Of a stretch of DNA of 64,000 nt, positions 19,480 through 31,554 are shown piece after piece. Positions within the stretch are counted from its first letter, which is position 1. Each line of letters starts with the position of its first letter. Below the pieces are notes generated by a model. That model searched no databases, was not told the origin of the DNA, and saw only the letters and a program-made list of their open reading frames with translations. A program made the position numbers and the translations under genes. This stretch comes from Euryodendron excelsum (lineage: Eukaryota > Streptophyta > Magnoliopsida > Ericales > Pentaphylacaceae): the NCBI GenBank assembly GCA_033060915.1, contig CM065387.1:35421001-35485000 (forward strand), written 5' to 3'.

Positions 19480-22400
19480 TGTAAGCACTCCATTTTTGCC
19501 CACTCAACAATCTCCGATCCGTCCGGACTCATATTCAAGTCAATACAGACATATGCATGGTCAAATTAATTTTTTGAAAGTCAACTCAATTAATCAATTG
19601 CTTTATGGGCCCAATGGGCCTAACAGAGGCAAAATAACCAAAATGCCCTTGTGGCATTACTTGGTCCAATTTCGATGGGAACGTCTTCCTGAAGATGATA
19701 AGTCCCCGTTTCAAATCTTAATATCAAGTTCAAAATCCAATTCCAATCCAATTCGAGTTCAAATCAAATCTGACACGTCTTTCGATAAAGTTGATCCCTC
19801 AAATGGTAAGTCCATCCAGCTTGGCATGTTTTCCAAGAAAACTCCTCGGAACGGTAAGTGCCTTCAAAACCGTCGATCGGGACAAGACCCAAGTCCCTGA
19901 GATGGTAGAACGGTTCACTTCTGGTGCCTGCTAGCCCGCTAATATAAAATGTCCGTTATTCGACACGTCTTTCAAGTAAGTTGATTCCTCATATGATAAG
20001 TTCACTTAGCAGCTTCCCGAGATTAAGCAGTCTCTAGAATGAACAAAAAATATTAGAGTGATGGAAAGACTTGCAAATATCGCCACCGTTAGAGTGGCGA
20101 AAACACTCACAAACAGGTTGACATTTGGAATTGCTAATAAAACTCCTGTCATGAGACCGAACACTCCTCTTGGCCGTGGCACGTTTATCAAAGGACGGGA
20201 TACCTTTGGAAACCAACTCGTCACATACCATCAGAGTGACAGAAACACTCAAAACTCGGGTCAACACCAAAGCTTGCTGGCCCACTCTGGTGAAAAATGA
20301 CCAAACTACCCCTAGGGCCTTTTCAGCACGCTTTTTGAGAAAGTACCTAAGTCTTTCGAGTGATAAGTCCACCTTTCCAAGATTATGCCAAAGACAGTCC
20401 GGCACGTTCAAGTGCCTTCCTGTCTGTTCTGGACCAATTTCGAGACCATTCCGTCAAAATGACTATTGTGCCCTTAAGCATCCAATTGCCTCTGGGAACC
20501 ACACCGGCTTTAGGTATCAATTCGGTAACCTCCTGGGGATGCTTCTAATAGTATTTCCAACCTTCCAATACATTTTCAGATCATTCTGAGTCAATTTTGG
20601 TAAGCCCTGTGCAAAATGACCGTTTTACCCCTGGTGGGCCAGTCGCCTTTTCCAACCATACCGGCTCTGGGTATCAAATTGGCAAACTCCTGGAATACTC
20701 TTGATAGTGTTTCCAAGTTTGAAGTTATCTCCTGGGTCATGCTGAGTCCATTCTAGTGGTTTCTCGGTCCAAATGACCATTTTGCCTTTGGTGGCCCGGT
20801 CGACCATTTCAACAATCCCGACATTGTTTTTTAAGCCCATTACTCCCGGGACACTATTTCAAGGGTTTTTACCCATTTTTGGCCTTTTGGATCATTCCCG
20901 GTCTCTTGGAACATTCCTAGACTTTTCAAAGTCACTCCTAGTGGAGCCAAGCTAAAAATCACATGGTAGTCACTAAGACAGGCGCCCAAATCTTTTGCCT
21001 TGCATATCAAGGGTCGAAGATATGTTTCTTGCCCACTCAAAAACTTTTCTAAATGGCTAGCGCTACTAGTAGTGGCGCCAAGCCAAAAATTAGCCTGGCT
21101 CCACTCCTAGTGGTGCCTGTGTAATTTTTGCCCTGGTGCTACTATAGTAGGCGCCAGGTCGGTTTAAGTGCCTATAAATACAGAACCTTCCTTTGCGTAA
21201 AAAAGGTCGGCAATCTAAGTCCAGAAACTCTGTTTTTCTACATACAAACCTCGAACTTTCTCCAAACCCTAGCTTTCTTAGGCCTCTTCGAACCCTAACT
21301 TTCATATACTCTAACCCTAGACTATATACACTCCATACGCACATATACAAGCCTCTAAACATCCATTGAAGACTAAAGCGCTGTAAGTTCGAAACTCTCA
21401 AAGTCTAAGAAAAGCAAAGCAAATAAAGCAAACAAAGCAAAGAAGGTACGAGGTTGGTTTTCTCTTTACGTTTATGCAATTCCCCCCTCTTTCTTCTCTT
21501 TCCTAACCCACTTGGATTTTCTTCTATTTTAATCCCCATCTTCTACCCCCCTTTCTTGCATGTTTGAAACATGGGACTCCCCAATTAATGCGTAGGAAGA
21601 GCTATTGAAAGTTACCGTGATGGGGGCTTTCTCTTAGTTTAACCTTAGACCGTTTGGATTCAGCCCCCTTGATTATGTGGTGAAGTCTAAACCTTGTATA
21701 TTCACGACCTTACTTGCATTGTGCATATTATATTCATACATCTCTTTAAAATCGTTTTCTAGACTTGTTTTCAAAACTTGCATCAAAATCTTTTACAAAA
21801 CTTGCATTAAAAATCTTCTCTTTCAAACTTGTTTTCAAAAATCACAATTTTAATATGATTCTAACCACTCTATGGTTATGGTTGTTTTAGAAATGGGTTA
21901 TATAAGTTTTGGGTGTAAACCCTAAAATCGTTTTTATTAAAATCACAATCTTAATGTGATTATAGCCCTTTCATGGTTTGGGTTGTTTTAAAAAAGTGAT
22001 ATATTTAATGTGACTATCATGGTCTATATTTCCAAATCCTTCTTGTTTTCAAAATCATAATCCTAGAGTGGTTTTAATCTTCCTATGGCTATAATCGTTT
22101 TAGGAAAGTGAAATATATTTAGAGACTTGTAAAAATCCATATTCAAATTCCTTTCCAAAACTCTTTTTGAATTTCCTTTTTAAAACCCCTTTTCCAATCT
22201 ACTTTCTAAAAGCTCATTTAAAAAATCACCTTCCTAAAAATCGTCTTTTCAAAAGTTCTACTTTCCAAAATATCTTTTTCTTGGAGTCTAAGTCAAGCCC
22301 TAAAATTCATGATTAGGAAACCCCCAATTCCTCTCTTAAAGTTTTGGCTTCCTATTTTGCCTCAAAACATAGATTTTTAAAATTCTATTTTCTGCATCAA

Positions 22401-24303
22401 AATGATAGGTTTCCTAAACCTTTTTTTTTCATGTCAAATCATATTTTCTAAATCTAAGATTTTCAAAACTCTACCTTTCCAATTCCATGTCAAATCTAAT
22501 CTTCCAACTTAGGAAACCAACTCCCATCTCCAATTTAGGAAACCAAATCAAATCCTCCATTTTTGAAAACAAAATCCAATTATCTCTTTTTGAAAATAAA
22601 ATCTAATCCTTTATTTTAGGAAATAGAATCCGAATCTTTCCTAATCCAATCTTTCCTAATCTAAATCTTTCCTAATTTCAACCTTTCCTAATTCCATACC
22701 TTTCCAAATCTTAACTTTCTAAAGTCTAATTTTTTTCAATCCTTCTTAAAATCAAATCTTTCTTAAAACTCAAGTGTTTCCAAACCTCAAACTTTCAAAC
22801 TTTTCCTAATTTCAAACTTTCCAATCTTTCTAAATTTAAACCTTTCCTAATTTCTAAACTTTCTAAATTCAAATCTTTCCAAAATCAACTCTTTCTTAAA
22901 AAGAAAGCTTTCTTAATTCAAAACTTTCCTAATTTGAAAACTTTTTCAAAATAAAACTTTTCTAATTTAGGCACTTTTCTAAAATGGAATCTTCATATTT
23001 TGAAACTTTCGTAATTTCAAAGATTTCCTAAATCCAATCTTTTGTAAACCTTCACTTTCTAAATTGTCTTTCAAATTAAACATTCAAATCATATCTTTTC
23101 CTAATTCACTCCAAGTCAAGTATTTCTAAATCAACTCAAATCTTTCTAAATCAAATCAAGTCTTTCCTAAATCTTATCTTCTCTAACTTCTAGGTTTTCT
23201 AAAACCGAACTTCTTAAGTTTAAATCAAGTCTTTTCCCAATGCACGCTTCAAATCTAGGTTATGTTAAGTCTTAGGATACCTAAATCCTAGTTCAACTCT
23301 AACTTAAAAGTTAGGAGGCTTCCAACTTTTTTCCAAAAACTCTTTTCTAAACCATGATGATTTTTAAACTCCAATTAAGGTCAAGATGTTTTCAAAACTC
23401 CTTTTTTCTAAACCAAGTCCAATTCCAATCTTCTAATCCAAGTTTGAAACCGAATCCTTTTCAGACCTTCTTGTTTTCAAATCAGACTCTTGTCCGAACT
23501 ACGACTGACCTGATTCCCAACAAAGGGATACGTAGGAAACCTTCATGGGTGCGGTCACAACCTTTTTCAAGTTTCTATTTTCCAATCTCCAATTCCATAA
23601 CCTTTTTCAAATTCCAATTTCATAAATCTTTTTCAAATTTCCAAAATTACAATCTTTTTCAAATCTCCAATTCTACAATCTTTTTCAAATTCCAATCTTT
23701 TCTTTTGAATTTGAAATCCATGCTTCAAATCTATTTCTAAAATCAAATCTCTTTTTTGCATTTGCATATCATGCACCATATCAAACAGTTTTCTAAATTC
23801 TTTTTAAAGTGGATATAATTGGATAATGGACAATTGAAAATTCTAAATGAGTGAACCTAGGATGAATAGACATGTAGGTAATGCAAGGGCGAAATTGGGT
23901 GATAGCCTAGTGCATCTTCTTTATACGTAACCAACTTTCGGACCATAAATCACTATTTTTGAAAGACAAAAAACGAAGTTATTTTCTAAAAGGGCTTAAA
24001 TCTTTCCAAAGGTTGCCAAACAACCTATTTTCTTAAAATCTCTCTCTTGAGGAAGTTTTGAAATCTTTTTTCAAAAAATCCTAAGTTTAATATTCAGATT
24101 GTACTTAGTTTCAGATGACCTAACTCACCTTAATCAAGTTAAGTGGCGACTCCAAACTTTTATCAATAGCCCTTAATCAAATCAATTTTCAATTCAAACC
24201 TAGTCGTACTCGTACTTTTAGGAGGACGAGTTCTAACTAGAAAGTACTATATTTTTTCCACTTGTATGTGTAATCCTTGAGTGTGAAAAATTTAGGCACG
24301 ACA
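19480..24303 (+). repeat. 3' LTR of element B
   Basis: 4824 bp, TGTAAGCACTCC to GGCACGACA. It contains GGCGCC motifs (21059-21155), a TATA box (21173-21180), AAACCCTA-type motifs (21262-21325), a pyrimidine-rich repeat and a PBS-like decamer (24144-24153). It is closer to element C's LTR than to A's. Confidence 0.85.
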
Positions 24304-25112
24304 AGTATTAGCAATATATAAATAAGATTTTAAAGTTGATATATTCTGTTCTCGGCCTTTGATAGTCTCATCACGTGAATAGATTTTTTTCTAACAATTT
24401 TTCTCTATCATTCTTCAATTGAGTAATCAAAATTTGACTTTCATCAAACTGAGTTTTAAAATTATCTTTTTCTTTCTCCACATTTTTCAGTTTGATAGCC
24501 AATTTTTTTATTAACCTTACTCAACTTGAGGCTCTCTTTTACTAATTTTTCATACTTTCTTTGGAGTTCATCTCCATCATCATTAGAGTCATCTTGACTT
24601 AATTCATAGGACTTGCCAGGCTCATTATCACAATCAGATTGAGAATTTTCAAAATTAGGTGTCCCTAGAGTCTTAGAGGCAAATGCAGATGCAGTGCAAA
24701 ATATGCAATTATGAGATTTTTCATAAGCAATTTCAAGGATATCCCATGTTTTTTAGCAGACTCATACATATATATACGACTCAGATCATGGGATGTGAAA
24801 TGATTAAAGATAACATTGATAGCCTTGTTATTCCAAGTATATTTTTTCAATTCAGTGTTATTCCATTGTTACTTAGGTTTACACACAGTCTCAGTGCCTA
24901 CAGTTATCATAGGAGAATTCCAACCATCAACTACAAGTCTCCAAGCATGTTCATCAATAGAGTTTATAAGAGTTTTAATACGTAGTTTCCAATAAACATA
25001 GTTAGAAGCATCTAATAAAGGTGTATTCATATCTCCAAAATAATTAGGATCTCACTCGGAAGTTTTAAAAAACATTTGTTTAAAAACAGAGTGAATCCGA
25101 TCTGATACCAAT
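24304..25112 (-). pseudogene. Ty1/copia gag remnant
   Basis: On the minus strand, after the primer binding site, pieces read MNTPLLDASNYVYWKLRI, INSIDEHAWRLVVDGW, YTWNNKAINVIFNHFTS and RIYMYESAKKHG. This is the DUF4219/UBN2-type start of a copia gag. Stops and frame changes interrupt it. A Glu/Asp-rich spacer follows to 24304, where element B begins; the remainder presumably lies left of B, off-window. Confidence 0.65.
25096..25110 (-). other. Primer binding site of the old copia element
   Basis: TGGTATCAGATCGG on the minus strand, two bases after the LTR end. It matches the initiator-Met tRNA type site TGGTATCAGAGC with one change. Confidence 0.65.
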
Positions 25113-25999
25113 TGAAAAATCATTTTAGGACTTAGATTTGCCATGAGTTGATTAATTAATCTAAAGATCCAACTATGAGAACATGTCAATGATCTAAGTA
25201 CGTCAATCCTACATGCAACTATAAAGAAATAAAATAAAGAGATAAGGCACACATGATTTTAGCGCGAAAATCCTAAATTAGGAAAAAAATCACGGGGTCA
25301 CACATAACCACTAACGTTTTCAGCACTATAAACCTTGAACAGTTACAAGAATAAACTTACTACCCAACCAGTTGATCCACAACTATGGCAGAAATTTCAG
25401 ACTTGATCGCTAGACACCCACGATTTATCGTTCTCTCGTGCTCTCGATATCAAATTTTGGAATCCGCCAAATATGATATGTGCGAAGTTTGTTTGTTGAC
25501 TAGAAGAAACACTCCTATAAACTTTGAAGCACAATAAAGCTATCTGAATAATTAGATGATCTCTTTGATTGTGTGCATATCAATTATGAAACCTTCAGAG
25601 TCTTTATATAGAGTGTGCATTGTTTTTAGAACCTTGCATGCAGTGTAAGTTGAAGTAGGAAGTTTTCAAACCCGACGTCTAGTGTTCGAACGGTCTAGTC
25701 CTCTATTTGAATGCATAGGCAATCCGTTCGAATGCTCACCAAAGATGATTGCGTAGATCTTGAAAAGTTATATGAAATCGATATATTATGAAACTCGGTA
25801 GCACATCTTGTTTGAGAGATATGACATTTCAAAAACCCTAGCTCTGCGTGTTTTAGCAACTTGTACAATAGATTTTGTAGCTTGTATTGTGACAGCATCC
25901 ACTTGAAATTTGTTCTAAATTGGCTCAATACTACTCAAAACATAATTACAATTAAAGTGGTTTTGTCGAAGCAATATGCAAACACTAAAAACCCTAACA
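25113..25999 (-). repeat. 5' LTR of the old copia element
   Basis: From TGTTAGGGTTTTTAG (25999) to ATTTTTCA (25113), 887 bp, with a TATA-like TATATAAAGACTC near 25607-25595. The left LTR is not in the window, so the outer boundary rests on TG...CA and the PBS. The next bases are ATAAC. Confidence 0.55.
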
Positions 26000-26083
26000 A
26001 TAACATAAACCTAGAATCGTAAGGTGAACCTTTAGTTTACACCGTAGACTTAAAAGTTGCTCAAGAAGTATTTGATCACTTTA

Positions 26084-26247
26084 CGCTTTGTTTGGAACCC
26101 GAATTTTCGGTGAAAAAAGTAAAAGAAAAGGAAAGATAAGAGACAAAAGAACAAACATACTCTTTTATTTTGTTTTTTTTTCCCTCATATTTTTTTTCCC
26201 TTTACTTTTCTCACCAAAAACCTGGGCTCCAGAATCCAAACGGAGCG
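26084..26247. mobile_element. Tourist-like MITE
   Basis: 164 bp. The ends are inverted: CGCTTTGTTTGGAACCC on the left, and CGCTCCGTTTGGATTC on the reverse of the right, with homology continuing through the TTCGGTGAAAAAAGTAAA / TTTTGGTGAGAAAAGTAAA region. It is flanked by TTA on both sides (26081-26083, 26248-26250). A 3-bp TTA duplication fits PIF/Harbinger-type MITEs. Confidence 0.7.
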
Positions 26248-26250
26248 TTA

Positions 26251-26522
26251 GGACAATGAGAGTGTTAAGTCTCACAAGAACCATCTTTCTTTGCGCAGCT
26301 GTGGAAGAGAAGGAGGATGTCGATCCCAAATTGCCATGACCTCTCTCTTAATAGTAGCTTCTGGTGTTTACTCGTAAAGCCTCCGCTTGTGGTAAGGCTT
26401 CAAAGGCTTTACTTGAATTACTTCAATGATGACTTCTCATATGGATTTTCTTATACTTTTACGAATAATAAAGCTAGTATGATTTGAAAATAATATATCG
26501 GTCGGTTAAAAATTCTCTCTCT

Positions 26523-26524
<2 letters not shown>
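26251..26524. other. Short intergenic stretch
   Basis: Nothing recognisable. It ends in a CT-rich run leading into the poly-C tracts. Confidence 0.4.

Positions 26525-26609
<85 letters not shown>
26525..26609. repeat. Two long poly-C tracts
   Basis: 48 consecutive C (26525-26572), TTCTCTCT, then 29 consecutive C (26581-26609). The Gly-rich ORF read through it is an artefact. Lengths may be affected by sequencing. Confidence 0.85.
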
Positions 26610-26611
<2 letters not shown>

Positions 26612-26639
26612 CAAATGAAAAATATAGAATTTAAGTATG

Positions 26640-27900
26640 AAATCAATTTGAACAAAAGAAGCATGACACATAGCACACAAGGATAACTTAGATTTAGAGA
26701 CAGATGAGCAACAGTAACTATACAAAGGGTTTTAACTTGTGGCCCAATTGAAGTTTTACTTTACCTTTTACCATACAAATGACTTTAAAGGATCTGGTCT
26801 AAAGGTTTTTGGTCAGAGTTTTCATTAAAAAATATGGGAATACATTAGTGCTGGTGATGTCTTTCACTTCTCTATGGTTTAATTCGTGAATTATACAATA
26901 TTCATTCATAGCTTAAAGCCGGTTACTTTATTAATAAGGTAATACTATATATGCAATCAAAAAATTCATACAAAATTTAATACCAGAAGCAGGATAGAAC
27001 CAAATTTTAATTTGTGGATGACTAATTGAGGGAGACAACCATTCAAGATTATAGGATATTCATGCCTGATTAAACATGGTCATTATTCGAATTCATAGAG
27101 CTCAAAGCCGGTTGTTCTTCTAGTTACTTTATTAATAGTGTAATACCATATATACAATTACATAATTCATACAAAATTTATTACCAGAGATGGAACCAGA
27201 AATTATGTTAAGGAAGACTAAGGTAAAACTTCTTGAATTTTGTTGAAGGACTAAGATAAAATTTTTATTGAATTTTGTTGGAGGGCTAAGGTAAAAATTC
27301 TCTTGAATTTTGGAAGATCAAAGTAAGATTTTTGAATTTTGTTGAGGGGTTTAAAGTAAAAGTTCTTGAATTTTAGAAGATCAAGAGGAAAAATTTTACA
27401 ATTTCAGGAGGGGCCATATAAACCTTTTATTATAGATATTCAAAATTCATAGGCCCTAAATGAAATTTTGCCAAAATAATCGGGGCCGTGGCCTTCACCG
27501 TCAAAGTATAGTTTTCATCTCTAACTAAAATAATGTAATTGAATGAGAGTTTTTCAGTTTAAAATAAAATATTTATTATAATAACTTTTAGTTACAAAAA
27601 TACTATTGTGTCTGTCGTATAATTCCAATAGGATTTCTATACAAATTTTTTAGAAAATAGCATTTTCCTTATCAATATCTTTGATATAACTGATTTAGGT
27701 ACCGTGTAAGGCTGATACCGATCGATTGTTTCATGAACTGAACTTGACCTTTTGCATGCACCAAAGAACTTCAGATATTGCAAGACACTATAAAATAAGA
27801 TGCTTTACCATTTTTCCAGTACTTTTATTAATGTTGTGACCTCCATTCAGACATTAGCATAATGTTGTGTTAAGGCTATACAAACCTTTGGAGAAATGCG
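26640..27900. repeat. Duplicate 1 of a tandem segmental duplication
   Basis: Blocks at 26755-26860, 27030-27125 and 27765-27890 match, in order and orientation, 31555-31622 plus 38788-38845, 38850-38940 and 38990-39145 in duplicate 2. Duplicate 2 continues into the intact 197-codon gene. Here the homology stops at about 27890, with only the last codons of a paralogue detectable on the minus strand. An internal direct repeat (about 26905-26985 and 27085-27185, TTACTTTATTAATA) and short AAGGTAAAA-TTCTTGAATTTT repeats (27190-27400) are also present. Confidence 0.6.
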
Positions 27901-29000
27901 GTACAAGGGAATGGAATGGTGATTCTCACTTTCCTTTTCATTTTTTCGTTTGGTACTTGGAATGATTATTTCTTAGGAATGACCATTCACATATTGTTGT
28001 AATGATTATTCATTCTTTTAAGAATAGCAATGACCATTTTATTCTCTTATGCAATGAGAACATAAAACAAAACTTAGTAATATTTTTTTTCTGTTTTCTT
28101 TTTCTTTTAAAACTCTTAGAAAAATAAAACAAGTTTGGTAAGTGTTTTTTATTCTTTAATTTTAAAATTTGAAAACAAAATAATTTGTTTTTAGAACAAG
28201 TCCCACTCCTTTCTCCACCTACCACCATCATCCACCACCACCACTCACCACCACTGCCCGTTGTTGCCACTATACACCACTAACACCAAACACTCACCAC
28301 TTGCCACTCACTGTCAGCATGGGCGGAGCTATGATGAAGGTTGACATGGACTACAGCCCGAGTGGCCTGACACAAAAAAAAAAAAAAAAAAATACTAGTT
28401 ATAAATTCATCAAAAATATAATTTAGCCCACCCCATTATTTTGTAACCTACCCATTTATATGATAGCCTATCCAACCCACTCCAATCCATCCTAATTTTT
28501 AACCCAACTATATAGAAAACCATCACCAACCCACTCCAGCGCAAAGAGACTTCACGATTGTTTGTTTTTTAGCTGTTCTTTTGCTCTTTGTAGCCCAGAC
28601 CAAAAAAAAAAAAAAAAAAGGAAAAAGAAAAAGAGAAAGAAAAACATCAACATAAATTCAATTGCTTAATGATGATCGAAGCTTGCAAAATCCCCAATAG
28701 GCAACAATAGCAACGCAAACCCTAGGGGCAAAATTTGCTGACCAGCGAAACTAGGGACATGCAATCTGGCAATCCCTATATTGTTGGTCTTGTTTTCTCA
28801 TCACCAATCTACTGACCAGCCAACCAGGTAAGGCTGATTCCCTTGAAAATATTTATTTTATATAGGTCAGATTTGTTGCAATACGAATTGATTTTTTAAC
28901 TCTCCATCTGGTGGTGCTTGATTTTGTCTTTGTTTATTTTCTTAATGTTATTTCGGTTTGTGGTGGATAAAGATTTCCTATGAAGATTTGTGTAAGTTTA
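27901..29000. other. AT-rich intergenic DNA with TE-like scraps
   Basis: It contains GGAATG/CATTCC-rich sequence (27905-28060) that may be a MITE, CAC-rich trinucleotides (28210-28300), a GGGCGGAGC motif (28320), and two poly-A runs (28374-28392, 28603-28619) that could be retroposon tails. No gene is supported. Confidence 0.4.
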
Positions 29001-30000
29001 TGTAATTAGCTAAATTTCGTGACACGTCTTATTTGATGTATTTTGGGAACTTGAGTTATCAATCACAAGTATTCGAAAGAGATTTTATGCTTATTCGTGC
29101 AAGCTCAGGCTAAGTGAGACTTGTACTATACTTTTTGGCTTTTGTAGGGGACTTCGAGAGTTGTCAATGGAGTTCGAGGGATCTCAAAAGTAAAAACAAT
29201 GTGTTGGTGTATATGGGTTCTCTTGTAGATGATTTTTTAACTATGATAAGGTTTGAATTTGAAAAGGCGCATTAGAGGAAAAGTTGTAGATCTTTGAGTT
29301 TTCTTTTCAGAGAACTTTGAATCTCATCAATCCAACATCTGAATAAAAAGTTATAGATTTTGCGGGATGTCAGGGGATGTCGATGGAAAAAACAGTGAGC
29401 ATGCAAAAACTGGGGTTGAGCTCCCGGGATCTCGCTAGAACTCGTGGGAGCGAGCTGTGCGAAATCTGAAACTTTGGGAATTGCGTCGCTAGGGTTTTTT
29501 GCCCCTATTTAAAGCCCAACACACTTCCCTAAGTGATATCTGAGCCATCACATTGAAAACTCCTAGAGAGAAGTATTCCTAACATTCCTAGACGTTCAAA
29601 AACAAATCTTAGCAATAATCTTCTTCAATTCAAGTGAGGAAATCAAGGGTTTTGATGGAGTTCAAGGCATGAAATCCGATCTAAGAGGATCTGAACGGTG
29701 GTTAAGCATAGAGATGGTGAATCGTGGATATGAGCAAGGTCAAGATAATTATTAGATCATGGAGTTAATAGGTTTTGATTGTAAAGAGTCTTGTAACTGT
29801 TGGAACAACAAGATATAGTGCATGATCTTTGTCCGGCAAATGGGACACGTGGTTTTTCTCCCATTTAAGGGTTTCCATGTCAAAAATATGTTGTGTTCTT
29901 GATTGAATGGTTTATTCTCTCTTCTATCTTGGATTGTTCAATATTGCTTATAGCCATTATACCTTGACCTAATATTGTAGTAATTAGTCTTTTTGACAAA
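29000..30000 (+). repeat. Probable LTR fragment of copia type
   Basis: A TATA-like CTATTTAAAGCCC (29505) is followed about 340 bp later by GTGGTTTTTCTCCCAT...GGGTTTCCATGT, a phrase typical of the ends of many plant copia LTRs. No PBS, target duplication or second LTR was found, so it may be a solo or truncated LTR. Boundaries are uncertain. Confidence 0.4.
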
Positions 30001-31554
30001 ACATGAATAAATGCTAGGTTTTTCAATTTGTAAACCTGATTCTAGTTCTAATTTCATTCAGTCATTCATAGTGATTATTATATATATTTAGAAGGCAAAA
30101 ATAGGAGCATTAGAGGAGCACTCAACTACAATAAAACTCAACAAAGTGAAATTCCAGCCTAAAACCTGACGGAAACACTAGCGACTTGAACTAATGTGCA
30201 AAAAATGCAGTCCATTTAAAAAGCATAGGGAAAAAATAAAGAAAGGAAGATAACAAATGAGAAAAGAATTAAAAAGGATTCTTGCACAACCCAAATTGCC
30301 AGAATCCGATACATCCCGCACAAGTGTCCCAATAGTGCCCCAATAAGAAATGTTCATAAAAAACTAGTCAACATAATATAATGAATGGTTCACTAGTTTA
30401 TATAACTTTTGCGTATTCATGTTTTCTAATTTTTTTTCTAATTTATTAAATTTTGGCATAGCTGAGGGCATTTCAAATTCCTGACTCCATTCTTGATTGC
30501 TGGCCACCACCACCACTATCACCACCGCCATCGAAATAGCCTAAATATTTTTTTTTTTTGAAAAAACCGAAATGAAATACTAGTAAAATAATAAAACTTT
30601 AGTATTTCCATTGAAACACATCAGAATATAGTGAAATGCACCAAAACATGCAAAGCAATATGGCAAAACAATTTGTTTTGTGTACACCAATTTAGTACTT
30701 CTCATAAATATTCAATAATTTTTATTGAGAAAACTGTAATAAGGTATTTTACTACTCTAGTGTTTTCACTTATAAAATATGTTTCAAAGTTTCTTCTAAA
30801 ATATTCTCGTTTGTGTGTAAATCAAAACAACACATCAAAACCGAATTTTGATCCTTGATTCTAATAAGTTGATTCTTTGGCAAACCTACACTACTGTGCA
30901 ATTGGGAAGCGTTTAGAGATTGAATGATTGCATGTTATTTGTTGTAATGGAGAGGATGAACCTAATTTGTGGCTTGTTCACTCCACATCTGGTCCAATTA
31001 AATTTTGTGGTAGTTTTAATGTAGTTGGAATCAGGCACAGAATAAGATATGGGTCGATGAACTTTTTTAAGTACTTAGTAACAAAAAAATATATTCATGG
31101 TAGTTTCCATCTTACAAATTCATTAACTTTCATTAGCAAATGGGATAATGCCAAAAAGTTATCTAGATATTACAAGTATAAAATGGAAGCTTTTGGAGGT
31201 TTATTTATCCTATTACAGTATCAAATGGTGGGATTATGATCACACTTCATTAAATTCTATTCTTACAAATGCAGTGCCACTTTTGATATTGAGTCAAGAT
31301 AATATATAGTAAGTATTTTAGTTTGAAATGAAAAAATGACAGATAGTCATATCATTCTACATAAGAGTTCTATTTATATAGCATTACGTACTCCGAAACC
31401 AAAATCAAAAGAGATTAGTAAACTTTAATTTTACAATAGATACATCTAGAAAGAGTGAGAGGAACGAGGAGAGAGAGGGAGACATGAAGCGGTTGAGACT
31501 TGAGAGGCAAGGATGAACTGTGAAGGCCTTCCTTCCTCTTTAGACTAAAAAATA
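30001..31554. other. Intergenic DNA, no supported gene
   Basis: AT-rich. A 103-codon ORF at 30928-31239 (plus) has no recognisable motif, membrane segment or partner and could be chance or a decayed gene piece. Sequence near 31440-31500 is GA-rich. Duplicate 2 of the segmental duplication begins at about 31540. Confidence 0.4.

Larger units (their letters stand above)
16172..24303 (+). mobile_element. Element B: related gag-type giant retrotransposon, right part
   Basis: Visible are the 3' end of the interior (16172-19479), with the antisense gene on the minus strand, the polypurine tract and a complete 3' LTR. The rest lies beyond element A, to the left of the window. The LTR ends in ...GGCACGACA at 24303, and the adjacent bases AGTAT are the expected right target duplication. 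Confidence 0.8.

Noticed and set aside
19037..19900. 287-codon ORF on the plus strand
   Set aside because: It crosses the antisense intron, polypurine tract and LTR start of element B, has no domain, and its counterparts in A and C are not open.
26474..26725. Gly-rich minus-strand ORF
   Set aside because: Read from poly-C tracts.
27905..28200. MITE call for the GGAATG/CATTCC-rich stretch
   Set aside because: Inverted similarity is suggestive, but no clear termini or target duplication could be fixed.
30928..31239. 103-codon ORF as a gene
   Set aside because: No motif, partner, or promoter; length possible by chance in AT-rich DNA.
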